From positions 186,001 to 250,000 of the forward strand of contig NZ_CP059215.1 in assembly GCF_014252295.1 (NCBI RefSeq): a DNA stretch of 64,000 bases, read 5' to 3'. A program made the position numbers and the translations under genes. Under the pieces are notes generated by a model. The model did no database searches, had not been told where the DNA came from, and was given only the letters and a program-made list of their open reading frames with translations. The stretch's first letter is position 1. The number at the start of each line of letters is the position of its first letter. The DNA comes from Blattabacterium cuenoti (GTDB lineage Bacteria; Bacteroidota; Bacteroidia; Flavobacteriales; Blattabacteriaceae). This document shows, piece by piece, positions 55,092-62,973 of this stretch.

Positions 55092-55125
55092 TTTGTATTC
55101 AATACAAGTATTTTATTTATATTTG
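55092..55125 (+). promoter_or_regulatory. predicted promoter of the NlpC/P60 gene
   Basis: TTTG at 55092-55095 and TATATTTG at 55118-55125 with 22 bases between, a good match to the Bacteroidetes -33/-7 promoter. Transcription would start near 55131, well upstream of the first ATG of the hydrolase at 55357 but just before the in-frame extension at 55156. A 15-base palindrome (TTGTATTCAATACAA, 55093-55107) overlaps the -33 box. Confidence 0.55.
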
Positions 55126-55155
55126 ACATTATTGGAATTACTTTTTGAAATTTAA

Positions 55156-55356
55156 AATTTATTAATTATCCTTAATAAAAATAGAATTTTCTTACTTATA
55201 ATTTTTTACTATCATTTCATTTCTGTATCTGTATTTTCTTTATATGGAAATGAAAAACAGAAATATGGAAAAACATTTTTTCGAAAAAAAAATTATGATA
55301 CATGCAGTGATAATTACAAAAATTCGAAAAATTATTTTCAAATTTTTAACAAAAAA
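55156..55356 (+). other. in-frame, signal-peptide-like extension of the NlpC/P60 gene lacking a canonical start codon
   Basis: This holds most of the ~300-base stretch between tRNA-Glu and the annotated ATG. In the frame of the hydrolase there are 67 codons without a stop, from just after TAA at 55153. They encode NKNR followed by the hydrophobic run IFLLIIFYYHFISVSVFS and a polar linker. No ATG, GTG or TTG occurs in it; ATT at 55165 or ATC at 55168 are the only near-start codons in the right place. The rest of the stretch (55055-55155) holds a predicted promoter and nothing else I could identify. Confidence 0.6.
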
Positions 55357-55755
55357 ATGATCCTTGAAAAGGAATTTCTTATAGAAAAAGCAAAAAATTA
55401 TATGTTTACCCCATATAGATTTGGAGGAAAAACAAAATCTGGAATTGATTGTTCTGCTCTTATAAAAAATATATTTGCTTATTATAAAATATCTTTGCCA
55501 AGAATTTCTTATCATCAAGCAAAAAAAGGTTGTTTTATTCCTAAAAAGAGGATAGAAAAAGGAGATTTATTATTTTTTGCGACAGGAACATCGAAAAAAA
55601 TAAATCATGTAGGAATGGTAATTAACGTTAATTCCAAGGACATATTTTTTATCCATTCTTCTACATCTAGTGGTGTAATAATTTCCCAATTATATCAAAA
55701 AAAATACTGGCATAATAGATTTATTATGGCAAGAAGAATTCTTTATTCTTCATAA
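55357..55755 (+). CDS. NlpC/P60 family cell-wall hydrolase
   Basis: Papain-fold peptidase of the type that cuts peptidoglycan stem peptides. Counting from this ATG, the catalytic Cys is residue 32 in SGIDCSALIKNIF, His84 is in INHVGMVIN and the third polar residue His100 is in FFIHSSTSSG; all three are intact. PYRFGGKTKSG precedes the Cys as usual. As a 132-residue protein it would have no signal peptide. The upstream extension described separately probably belongs to it. The end overlaps convergent aroA by 13 bases. Confidence 0.85.
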   Translation: MILEKEFLIEKAKNYMFTPYRFGGKTKSGIDCSALIKNIFAYYKISLPRISYHQAKKGCFIPKKRIEKGDLLFFATGTSKKINHVGMVINVNSKDIFFIHSSTSSGVIISQLYQKKYWHNRFIMARRILYSS

Positions 55756-56999
55756 GAATCAATGAAAAATCCTAAATATTTCAAATCCTCCCAAAAATTG
55801 GGATATGATTTTTTGACGACATTTGGCTCTTCTATTTGTAAAAAAGAAGAACATAATCCAAACGGAGAAAAAGACATTGCCATTCTGTGATCTTGATAAG
55901 TCTTTACTCTTATAAAAGAATTGATTTTTTTTCTAGAAAAATTCGTTATTTCTAAAGAAGAATCTGTAATTTTTGTTATTACTCCAAATTTGAATAATTC
56001 TTCTTTTAATGCTAGCAACCTATCTGTTTCTTTAATTTTTAATGTTTCTAATCCTTTTAAAATACATTTTATTCGAAGGGCTGAACAAGTAATAATAATA
56101 GTTTGTGCAATATCTGGAGTTTTATTCAAATTTAATTCAATAATTTTTTTTGGAAAAGAATTAATTTTTTTATTTAATGTAATAGTATTTTTATCAAAAA
56201 CAGTAGATACTCCAAAATTTTTTTCATATATAGAAACGATATCTTTATCTCCTTGTAAACTCATATTATTATATGAGCATAAAGTAATGTTACTTTTTTT
56301 TGCAATAGCTGCCATTGAATAATAATAAGAAGCAGAACTCCAATCTGATTCTATGTAAAAAAATTTTTTACCCTCTTTTTTTTTTGGATAAATATGGATA
56401 ATTTGTTCTTCCCAAGACGTTTTTATTCCTGACAGAACTAGCAAATCAAAAGTCATTTTTATATATGGAATAGATGTAATTTTTCCTTTTAGATGAATTG
56501 TCAGTCCCATTTTAAATTGACTAGCTATTAACATCAAAGAACTAATATACTGACTGCTGATTTTTGCATTTACATCTATTTCTCCTCCTAAAATTTTATT
56601 TCCAAATATTTTTATTGGTGGAAAACCTTCTTTTTCCAAATAATAAATTTTTGCCCCTAGTTTTCTTAGAGCTTCCACAAGAATAGAAATTGGTCTTTCT
56701 TTCATTCTTTTTGATCCCGTTAATACAATTTCTTTTCCCTCTTGTATAGAAAGATAGGAAGTTAAAAAACGCATAGCAGTTCCAGCATGATGAATGTCTA
56801 ATATATTAGAATTGCTAATTAAACTTTTCTTTAATACTTCTGTATCTTCACAATTTGAAATATTTTCAATTTGAATATCATCTTTATAAATCGCTTTTAA
56901 AATTAAAAGACGATTAGATATGCTTTTAGATCCTGCTATAGATATAAAACCGGATAGATAATTCTTTTCTTTTTTATAAACTCTAATATAAGAAGACAT
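55743..56999 (-). CDS. aroA: 3-phosphoshikimate 1-carboxyvinyltransferase (EPSP synthase)
   Basis: Sixth step of the shikimate pathway. Active-site segments are SIAGSKSISNRLLILKA (PEP/shikimate Lys), HAGTAMRFLTSYL, SDWSSASYYYSMAA, KETDRLLALKEE and the C-terminal DHRMAMSFSPFGL. Length 418. With aroK and the trp operon it supports tryptophan output. It is four bases after the MazG-like gene and overlaps the NlpC gene. Confidence 0.95.
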   Translation of the reverse strand: MSSYIRVYKKEKNYLSGFISIAGSKSISNRLLILKAIYKDDIQIENISNCEDTEVLKKSLISNSNILDIHHAGTAMRFLTSYLSIQEGKEIVLTGSKRMKERPISILVEALRKLGAKIYYLEKEGFPPIKIFGNKILGGEIDVNAKISSQYISSLMLIASQFKMGLTIHLKGKITSIPYIKMTFDLLVLSGIKTSWEEQIIHIYPKKKEGKKFFYIESDWSSASYYYSMAAIAKKSNITLCSYNNMSLQGDKDIVSIYEKNFGVSTVFDKNTITLNKKINSFPKKIIELNLNKTPDIAQTIIITCSALRIKCILKGLETLKIKETDRLLALKEELFKFGVITKITDSSLEITNFSRKKINSFIRVKTYQDHRMAMSFSPFGLCSSFLQIEEPNVVKKSYPNFWEDLKYLGFFIDSYEE

Positions 57000-57002
57000 A
57001 TT

Positions 57003-57338
57003 TTATTTTAGTTTTTTATTTTTATGGTGTCTTGTATGATCTCTTATTTCTTTTTTCTTTAATTTTTTGAGAAAAGATTCTTCTAAATCAATATCAGTTT
57101 GATTAGCTAAACAAACAACAATAAATAAAACATCTGATAATTCTTCTCCAAGATCTTCATTTATTTGAAAATTTCTCTTTTGAGATTGTTCTCCATAATG
57201 TCTAGCGATAATTCTAGAAACTTCACCAACTTCTTCTGATAAAAGAATAGTGTTAGTTAATATATCAAAATAACGCACACCATGATTTATGATCCAATTA
57301 TGAACCAAACTTTGTATATTTTTAATTTTCAATGTCAA
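57003..57338 (-). CDS. MazG-like nucleotide pyrophosphohydrolase
   Basis: Short all-alpha NTP pyrophosphatase of the MazG/dUTPase superfamily, 111 residues. Metal-binding acids are in LLSEEVGEVSRIIARHYG and NEDLGEELSDVLFIVVCLAN, the EExxE...ExxD pattern of the family. The tail is basic. It could clean up non-standard nucleotides; the substrate cannot be told. It overlaps the C-terminal transketolase gene by four bases and leads directly to aroA. Confidence 0.85.
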   Translation of the reverse strand: MTLKIKNIQSLVHNWIINHGVRYFDILTNTILLSEEVGEVSRIIARHYGEQSQKRNFQINEDLGEELSDVLFIVVCLANQTDIDLEESFLKKLKKKEIRDHTRHHKNKKLK

Positions 57339-58300
57339 TTTTTCTTTTTTTTCAATAAAAATTTTACATGATTGATGATAGAATCACGATCAATATTATA
57401 TTTTTTTAAAAGCTCCATAGGTTTTCCACTTTCTCCAAAAACATCGTTTACAGCAACTAAACTTTGTGGAATAGAACACCCTTTTGTTGTAAGTATCCTT
57501 GCTATACTTTCTCCTAACCCCCCCCAATAATTATGCTCTTCTGCAGTTACAATGCATTTCGTTTTATTTACAGATTTCAATATAGAATCTTCATCCAAAG
57601 GTTTTATTGTGTGAATATTAAGAACTTCACATTCTATTCCTTGTTCTTTGTATAAAATTTTAGAAGCTTCTAAAGCTTCCCATACTAAATGCCCTGTACA
57701 AACAATAGTAATATCTTTTCCTTTTGTTAAAAAGAGAGCTTTTCCTATTTCAAATACTTGGTTTCTCTCTGTGAAGTTAGCTACAGAAGGACGTCCAAAA
57801 CGCAAGTACACTGGACCAAAATAATTGGCGATAGCTATAGTAGCAGCATAAGTCTGATTATAATCACAGGTATTGATAACGGTCATTCCAGGTAACATTT
57901 TCATCATTCCAATATCTTCCAAACTTTGATGTGTTGCTCCATCTTCTCCTAAAGTCAATCCAGAATGAGAAGCACATATTTTTACATTTTTATAAGAATA
58001 AGCAATAGATTGACGAATCTGATCATATACACGAGATGTTGCAAAATTTGCAAATGTTCCAGCAAACGGAATATATTTTCCAATGCTGAGTCCAGCAGCT
58101 ATTCCCATCATATTTGCTTCTGCTATTCCTATTTGAAAAAACCTTTCTGGAAATTCTCTAGAAAATTGATTCATAAATAAAGAATTAGTTAAATCTGCGC
58201 ATAATGCCACCACTTTACTATCTTTTCTTCCTAAGAATGTTAAAGCTTCTCCAAAACCAGCTCTAGTTTCTTTTAGACCTTTATTTTCATATTGTTTCAT
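57335..58300 (-). CDS. transketolase, C-terminal subunit
   Basis: Pyrimidine-binding plus C-terminal domains of a split transketolase, 321 residues. Signatures are RAGFGEALTFLGRKDSKV, QIGIAEANMMGIAAGLSIG (catalytic Glu), HSGLTLGEDGATHQSLED and YLRFGRPS. It acts with the N-terminal subunit encoded just upstream (gap 23 bases) in the non-oxidative pentose phosphate pathway. Two-gene transketolases are common in some bacteria and archaea, so this is not a broken gene. Confidence 0.93.
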   Translation of the reverse strand: MKQYENKGLKETRAGFGEALTFLGRKDSKVVALCADLTNSLFMNQFSREFPERFFQIGIAEANMMGIAAGLSIGKYIPFAGTFANFATSRVYDQIRQSIAYSYKNVKICASHSGLTLGEDGATHQSLEDIGMMKMLPGMTVINTCDYNQTYAATIAIANYFGPVYLRFGRPSVANFTERNQVFEIGKALFLTKGKDITIVCTGHLVWEALEASKILYKEQGIECEVLNIHTIKPLDEDSILKSVNKTKCIVTAEEHNYWGGLGESIARILTTKGCSIPQSLVAVNDVFGESGKPMELLKKYNIDRDSIINHVKFLLKKKKN

Positions 58301-58323
58301 ACTAAATAATTAATTCTACATTA

Positions 58324-59181
58324 TTATGTAATTGGATAATCACCCAAAGTTTCATTAAGTTGAGATAGTGCTGTTTCTAATTCTTTATTATTAGGATATT
58401 TGCCATGCCATGTATTTTTTCCTACCATAAAATCTACTCCGTATCCCATTTGAGTGTATAAAAGCACCAAAACTGGTTTTCCTTTCCCTGTTTCATTTTT
58501 TGCTTCTTTTAAGATAGAAACTACTTTTTCAATATTATTTCCTTCTAATTCTTCTAAAACTTTCCAATCGAAGGATTCAAATTTTTTTTTTAAATTACCA
58601 AGAGGTAATACTTCATCTGTAGTTCCATCTATTTGTTGCCGATTGTAATCAATTGTTGCTATGTAATTATCTATATTTTTTCCCCCAGCATATAATACAG
58701 ATTCCCAAATTTGTCCCTCATTTAATTCTCCGTCCCCATGTAAACTGTAAATAGTTCTATCCAATTCTCCGTTTAATTTTTTAGATAAAGCTGCACCGAT
58801 AGATATGGACATTCCTTGTCCTAAGGATCCAGAAGAAATCCGTATTCCTGGAAGTCCTCCATGCACAGAAGGATGCCCCTGTAAACGAGAATTTAATTTT
58901 CTGAAAGTAGATAATTCTTTGATTGAAAAAAAACCAGACCGAGATAATATGCTATAATAAACAGGAGAAATATGTCCGTTAGATAGGAAAAAAAGATCTT
59001 CATCTTTTCCTTCCATAGTAAAATTCCTAGAATCAAAATGCATAATTTCTTGATATAATGCTACGAAATATTCTGTACATCCCAATGATCCACCTGGATG
59101 TCCAGATTTTGCATCATTGACCATTCGTAGAATATCTCTTCTCACCTGGGAACATAAGTTTTTTAGATAATTTACATTCAT
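58324..59181 (-). CDS. transketolase, N-terminal subunit
   Basis: Thiamine-pyrophosphate-binding domain of the split transketolase, 285 residues. DAKSGHPGGSLGCTEYFVALY and the ThDP motif SLHGDGELNEGQIWESVLYAG ending in ATIDYNRQQIDG are intact (given here in parts around HGDGELNEGQIWE and DYNRQQ). The ATG at 59181 was taken as start; an ATG 17 codons upstream is possible but gives an unlikely lead. It is followed by the C-terminal subunit, then the MazG-like gene and aroA. Divergent smpB starts 66 bases away. Confidence 0.92.
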   Translation of the reverse strand: MNVNYLKNLCSQVRRDILRMVNDAKSGHPGGSLGCTEYFVALYQEIMHFDSRNFTMEGKDEDLFFLSNGHISPVYYSILSRSGFFSIKELSTFRKLNSRLQGHPSVHGGLPGIRISSGSLGQGMSISIGAALSKKLNGELDRTIYSLHGDGELNEGQIWESVLYAGGKNIDNYIATIDYNRQQIDGTTDEVLPLGNLKKKFESFDWKVLEELEGNNIEKVVSILKEAKNETGKGKPVLVLLYTQMGYGVDFMVGKNTWHGKYPNNKELETALSQLNETLGDYPIT

Positions 59182-59247
59182 TTTTATTTTTACTTTTGAA
59201 AATAAAATATTTGTATATTCACAATTCTGCAAAATTAATAATTAATT

Positions 59248-59703
59248 ATGAGTATTCTAAATAGAAAAGCAAAATTCCAATATCATTTTTTAGAGCATTA
59301 TGTAGCTGGAATACAACTTTTTGGAAATGAAGTAAAATCTATCAGGCAAAATCAAGTCAGTATTATAGAAAGTTTTTGTCAAATAAAAAATGGAGAACTA
59401 TATTCTTTTAATATGTATATAGCTAAATACCAATTTGATACTGATATAAATTGTGATTATTCAAATAGAAGGGAAAGAAAATTATTATTAAAAAAAAATG
59501 AACTAACGAGAATTAATAAGAAATTAAAGAATAAAGGTCTAACTGTTATTCCAATTGAATTATTTATCAATGATAAAGGGTATGTAAAAATGAAAATAGT
59601 TTTGGCAAAAGGAAAAAAAATATATGATAAACGAGAATGCTTACGAAAAAAGGATTCTCTGAGAGAAATAGATAAAAACAAAAAATATTTAAAAATCATT
59701 TAA
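59248..59703 (+). CDS. smpB: SsrA-binding protein SmpB
   Basis: Partner of tmRNA in rescue of stalled ribosomes. The fold is shown by NRKAKFQYHFLEHYVAGIQLFGNEVKSIR, here AGIQLFGNEVKSIRQNQVSI and GELYSFNMYIAKYQ. The basic C-terminal tail KGKKIYDKRECLRKKDS is typical. Length 151. The tmRNA gene itself was not seen in this window. Confidence 0.94.
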   Translation: MSILNRKAKFQYHFLEHYVAGIQLFGNEVKSIRQNQVSIIESFCQIKNGELYSFNMYIAKYQFDTDINCDYSNRRERKLLLKKNELTRINKKLKNKGLTVIPIELFINDKGYVKMKIVLAKGKKIYDKRECLRKKDSLREIDKNKKYLKII

Positions 59704-59725
59704 TTTATTTTTGAAAATATTTATA

Positions 59726-59733
59726 TATTTTTG
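59726..59733 (+). promoter_or_regulatory. possible -7 element of the OmpA-family gene
   Basis: Reads TATTTTTG, a fit to TAnnTTTG, 27 bases before the ATG at 59761. No TTG at a suitable -33 distance; low confidence. Confidence 0.3.
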
Positions 59734-59760
59734 TATTTGTTTCAAAGAAATTATAGTTTT

Positions 59761-61044
59761 ATGAAAAACGTAAATTTTTTTATTGTTGCTTTATTTGTTT
59801 TTTTTTCGTCTATTTCACATATCTTTTCTCAGGATTTAGAGAAACAAGAAGAAGGTAATGGGAAATGGTTGATTAAAATAGGGACGCATAGTATTAATTA
59901 TTATCCTATAACGTCTCCTTTCGATGGTTTTTTTCTGAAAAAAAATAATAGTTTTGATCCTACTATATCTAGTCTAGGATTAGAACATAAAATCAAAAAA
60001 AATATTGGATTATATGTAGATGGATCAGTGGGATTTGTAAATAATAACAGGTGGGACATAGAAGATTGTTTTTTCGTCAAGTTGAGTCATGGAGTTAATT
60101 TATACATTTTCCCTTATCACAAATTTGATCCTTATGTGCGACTAGGTGCAGGTTATCATAAATTTAACGAGTATCTACAAAGAGATTTAAGGATCTCAGA
60201 CACAAAATATTTTAAAACAAATAGAAAGGATTTTTTTGTTTTAGACGGTGGATTAGGGTTAAATTTTTGGATTGTTCCTAATCTAGGAATAAACGTACAA
60301 AGTACTTATAATCAAGTATTTGCGTATCAATCAAGAGATTACTTAAATTTTTGGAAACACAACGTAGGAGTTGTTCTTCGTTTTGGAAATTTAAAATTTG
60401 TAGAAAATGATAAATATGATCAAAATTGGAGAAACAGGAACAGGAAAATAATAAATAAAGACCGTCCTCGTATTCCCACTCCCTTTATTTCTGAAAAATC
60501 TGAAAAAGAAAAAAAGGAAGAAGATAAAATTTGTTGTCATAAACAGTATCAACAAAAAGAATTTAAAGATTCTGATAATGATGGAGTTTTAGACAAAGAA
60601 GATTTATGTCCAAATCAATTTGGATTAAAGAAATTTAAAGGTTGTCCTGATACAGATTTTGATAATATTCCAGATCATGAAGATAAGTGTCCTAATAAAT
60701 TTGGAAAAAAAGAAAATAAAGGTTGTCCTGATATAGTTTTTAGTCCTATTTTATTTGATGTAGGTAAGTTTGGATTATCTCATAGATCCTTAGTTATTAT
60801 CAATGAAATAGCTAAAATTATGATCAATAATTTACCTAATTCAAAATTTTATGTAGATGGATACACAGATATTCATGGAAAACTTTTTTATAACAAAATT
60901 TTATCTCTAAAAAGAGCAAACTCGGTATTTGAGGCTTTAGTTTCTAAAGGAGTAGATCCTTCTAGAATAGAAATTAGAGGATTAGTAGGAGGTAAAAAAA
61001 AGGGAAGACGTGTTGAAATAACAATACGAAAATTTTTAAACTAA
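59761..61044 (+). CDS. OmpA-family outer-membrane protein with TSP3 repeats
   Basis: Outer-membrane beta barrel tethered to peptidoglycan. It has a signal peptide (residues 1-23, cleaved after IFS), an eight-strand-type barrel (about 30-215) and a Lys/Glu linker. Two calcium-binding thrombospondin-3-like repeats follow (DSDNDGVLDKEDLCPNQFG, DTDFDNIPDHEDKCPNKFG). The C-terminal OmpA domain has the peptidoglycan-binding Asp in YVDGYTDIHG and Arg in SLKRANSVFEAL. Length 427. An in-frame start at 59731 is possible, but the signal peptide begins at 59761. A terminator follows. Confidence 0.92.
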   Translation: MKNVNFFIVALFVFFSSISHIFSQDLEKQEEGNGKWLIKIGTHSINYYPITSPFDGFFLKKNNSFDPTISSLGLEHKIKKNIGLYVDGSVGFVNNNRWDIEDCFFVKLSHGVNLYIFPYHKFDPYVRLGAGYHKFNEYLQRDLRISDTKYFKTNRKDFFVLDGGLGLNFWIVPNLGINVQSTYNQVFAYQSRDYLNFWKHNVGVVLRFGNLKFVENDKYDQNWRNRNRKIINKDRPRIPTPFISEKSEKEKKEEDKICCHKQYQQKEFKDSDNDGVLDKEDLCPNQFGLKKFKGCPDTDFDNIPDHEDKCPNKFGKKENKGCPDIVFSPILFDVGKFGLSHRSLVIINEIAKIMINNLPNSKFYVDGYTDIHGKLFYNKILSLKRANSVFEALVSKGVDPSRIEIRGLVGGKKKGRRVEITIRKFLN

Positions 61045-61071
61045 TAAAACAAAAATCATCAAACAAAAATG

Positions 61072-61096
61072 CCTCTTGAAATCAAGAGGTTTTTTT
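61072..61096. terminator. bidirectional terminator between the OmpA-family gene and tatC
   Basis: CCTCTTGA and TCAAGAGG form an eight-base stem followed by seven T on the plus strand. On the minus strand the stem is followed by GCATTTTTG. The tatC stop codon lies inside the stem. Confidence 0.85.
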
Positions 61097-61888
61097 GTTT
61101 ACAGAAACAGAGAACGATATATATATACTTATTTGATAAAGTATTAACAAGGGGATTAGAACAATTATTGTACTTAAAATGTCACCAGGAGTAATAGCAG
61201 AAGCTATAATTAACATTATCAAAAATGCATGTTTTCTATATTTTTTTAAAAAAATATAAGAGATTAATTCCATTTTAGTAAGAAGAAATATAAAAAATGG
61301 AAACAAAAAAATAATTCCCATAGATAATACAGTATGTAGAATTAAACAGATATAATCCGATAAATCGAATATATTTTTTGGAACTTCGCTTATCCTAAAA
61401 GAATATCCAAAGTGAATTAAAAATGGACATAAAATAAAATAACCAAAAAAAACTCCCAATAAAAATAAAAAAGTTACTACTACAAGTATGATTTTGGAAT
61501 ATTTTCTTTCTTTCTTCGAAAGGGCAGGTTGTAAAAACCTCCAAAACTCATAAAAAACATAAGGAAACGATAAAATAAATCCTCCTATAAAACAAGTCCA
61601 CAGATAAATATTAAATTGTCCAAATATTTGTCTATTTTGTATTTCCAGATTTTTGGATAAAAGAAAAATAGGATGTAAATGAATTCCAAAAAATGTATTT
61701 GTAAATTTATAAAAGATACGGTAAGTGATGAAATCCGTTTTAGATGGAGCAAAAATAATTTTGTCAAAAATAATATTTTTATTATTCATTAGAATAATCA
61801 TTGCAATGATTATTGCAAAAAGACAACGAATAATATGTTTTCTTAGTTCTTCAATGTGTTTCCAAAACGGCATTTTATTTTCTTTCAT
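61082..61888 (-). CDS. tatC: Sec-independent protein translocase TatC
   Basis: Multi-spanning inner-membrane subunit that recognises twin-arginine signals. The N-terminal MPFWKHIEELRKHIIRCLFA with the conserved Glu, then PYVFYEFWRFLQPALSKKE and six hydrophobic helices fit TatC. Length 268. The ATG five codons later (MPFWKH) may be the start. No tatA is adjacent. The stop lies inside the shared terminator. Confidence 0.93.
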   Translation of the reverse strand: MKENKMPFWKHIEELRKHIIRCLFAIIIAMIILMNNKNIIFDKIIFAPSKTDFITYRIFYKFTNTFFGIHLHPIFLLSKNLEIQNRQIFGQFNIYLWTCFIGGFILSFPYVFYEFWRFLQPALSKKERKYSKIILVVVTFLFLLGVFFGYFILCPFLIHFGYSFRISEVPKNIFDLSDYICLILHTVLSMGIIFLFPFFIFLLTKMELISYIFLKKYRKHAFLIMLIIASAITPGDILSTIIVLIPLLILYQISIYISFSVSVNKKTS

Positions 61889-61956
61889 TCATTAAATGAA
61901 AATTAATTGGTGATTAAATTGATTAACTGATAAAAATATTAAATTAAATAAAATCA

Positions 61957-62973
61957 ATGAACTGTGGAATAGTAGGTCTTCCCAACTCAGGAAAATCGAC
62001 ATTTTTTAACTTTATTTCAAATTCGAAAGTTTTATCAGGAAATTTTCCTTTTTGTACTATAGAACCCAATTATGGAATGACAAAAATTCCAGATAAAAGA
62101 CTATATGAACTTAAAAAAATAGTTGATCCTATGAAAATAATTCCATCCGAGATAAAAATAGTGGATATAGCTGGTCTCATTAAAGGTTCTCATAAAGGAG
62201 ATGGATTAGGGAATAAATTTTTATCTCATATTCGTGAAACAAATCTCATAATCCATATGATACGTTGTTTTAATGATATGAATGTTTTGCATGTAGAAGG
62301 TTCTATAAATCCTATCAGGGATAAAGAAATTATTGATATGGAATTACAGTTAAAAGATCTAGAAACAATAGAAAAAAGATTGAACAATATAAAAAAGAAA
62401 AACGAAATTAATAGATCTGTAAATACACTACAAAAAATTCTATCTTTTTTAAAAAAAGGAAAAAATATTAGAATGTATCCGTTTCAAGAAAATGAAAAAG
62501 AACATATAAAGGATTTACAATTATTAACAGTTAAACCTGTTCTTTATGTATGTAATACTGATGAAAAATTGAATGATAAAACTAATTTTCATATAAAAAG
62601 AATGAAAAAAATAGTAGAAATGGAAAATTCTATTTTGGTTATTTTATCGTTGAAAAAAAACTGTATATCCTATGAACTCAAAAAAATTTTGAATGAATCT
62701 TATAAGTTATTAAACTTGCAAAGTTTTTTTACAATAGGAAAAAAAGAGATAAGATCTTGGACTATTTCCAATAAATGTACAGCATATGAAGCTTCTTCAG
62801 TGATTCATACAGATTTTAAAAAAGGATTTATAAGAGCAGAAGTAATTCATTACGAAGATTTTATAAAATATAAATCAGAGGAAAAAATAAAAAAATTAGG
62901 AAAAGTTTTTCTAGCAGGAAAAAACTATCTTATTCAAGATGGAGATATTATTCATTTTCGATTTAATCGATAA
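61957..62973 (+). CDS. ychF: ribosome-binding ATPase YchF (OLA1 family)
   Basis: TRAFAC-class P-loop protein that prefers ATP and binds ribosomes. P-loop GLPNSGKST starts at residue 7, and switch segment IVDIAGLIKGSHKGDGLGN is intact. The G4-like CNTDE and the C-terminal TGS-like domain ending LAGKNYLIQDGDIIHFRF are present. At 338 residues it is about 25 shorter than most members, mostly in the middle helical region. The end overlaps the convergent M42 peptidase by 11 bases. Confidence 0.93.
   Translation: MNCGIVGLPNSGKSTFFNFISNSKVLSGNFPFCTIEPNYGMTKIPDKRLYELKKIVDPMKIIPSEIKIVDIAGLIKGSHKGDGLGNKFLSHIRETNLIIHMIRCFNDMNVLHVEGSINPIRDKEIIDMELQLKDLETIEKRLNNIKKKNEINRSVNTLQKILSFLKKGKNIRMYPFQENEKEHIKDLQLLTVKPVLYVCNTDEKLNDKTNFHIKRMKKIVEMENSILVILSLKKNCISYELKKILNESYKLLNLQSFFTIGKKEIRSWTISNKCTAYEASSVIHTDFKKGFIRAEVIHYEDFIKYKSEEKIKKLGKVFLAGKNYLIQDGDIIHFRFNR

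Noticed and set aside
55244-55360. Short plus-strand frame of 38 codons beginning ATG at 55244 and overlapping the NlpC ATG
   Set aside because: Composition is unremarkable and it would displace the longer signal-peptide-like frame; no evidence that it is translated.
57335-59181. Transketolase in two pieces, possibly a frameshifted gene
   Set aside because: The break is at the natural domain border, with a 23-base gap and a proper ATG for the second half; two-subunit transketolases are well known.
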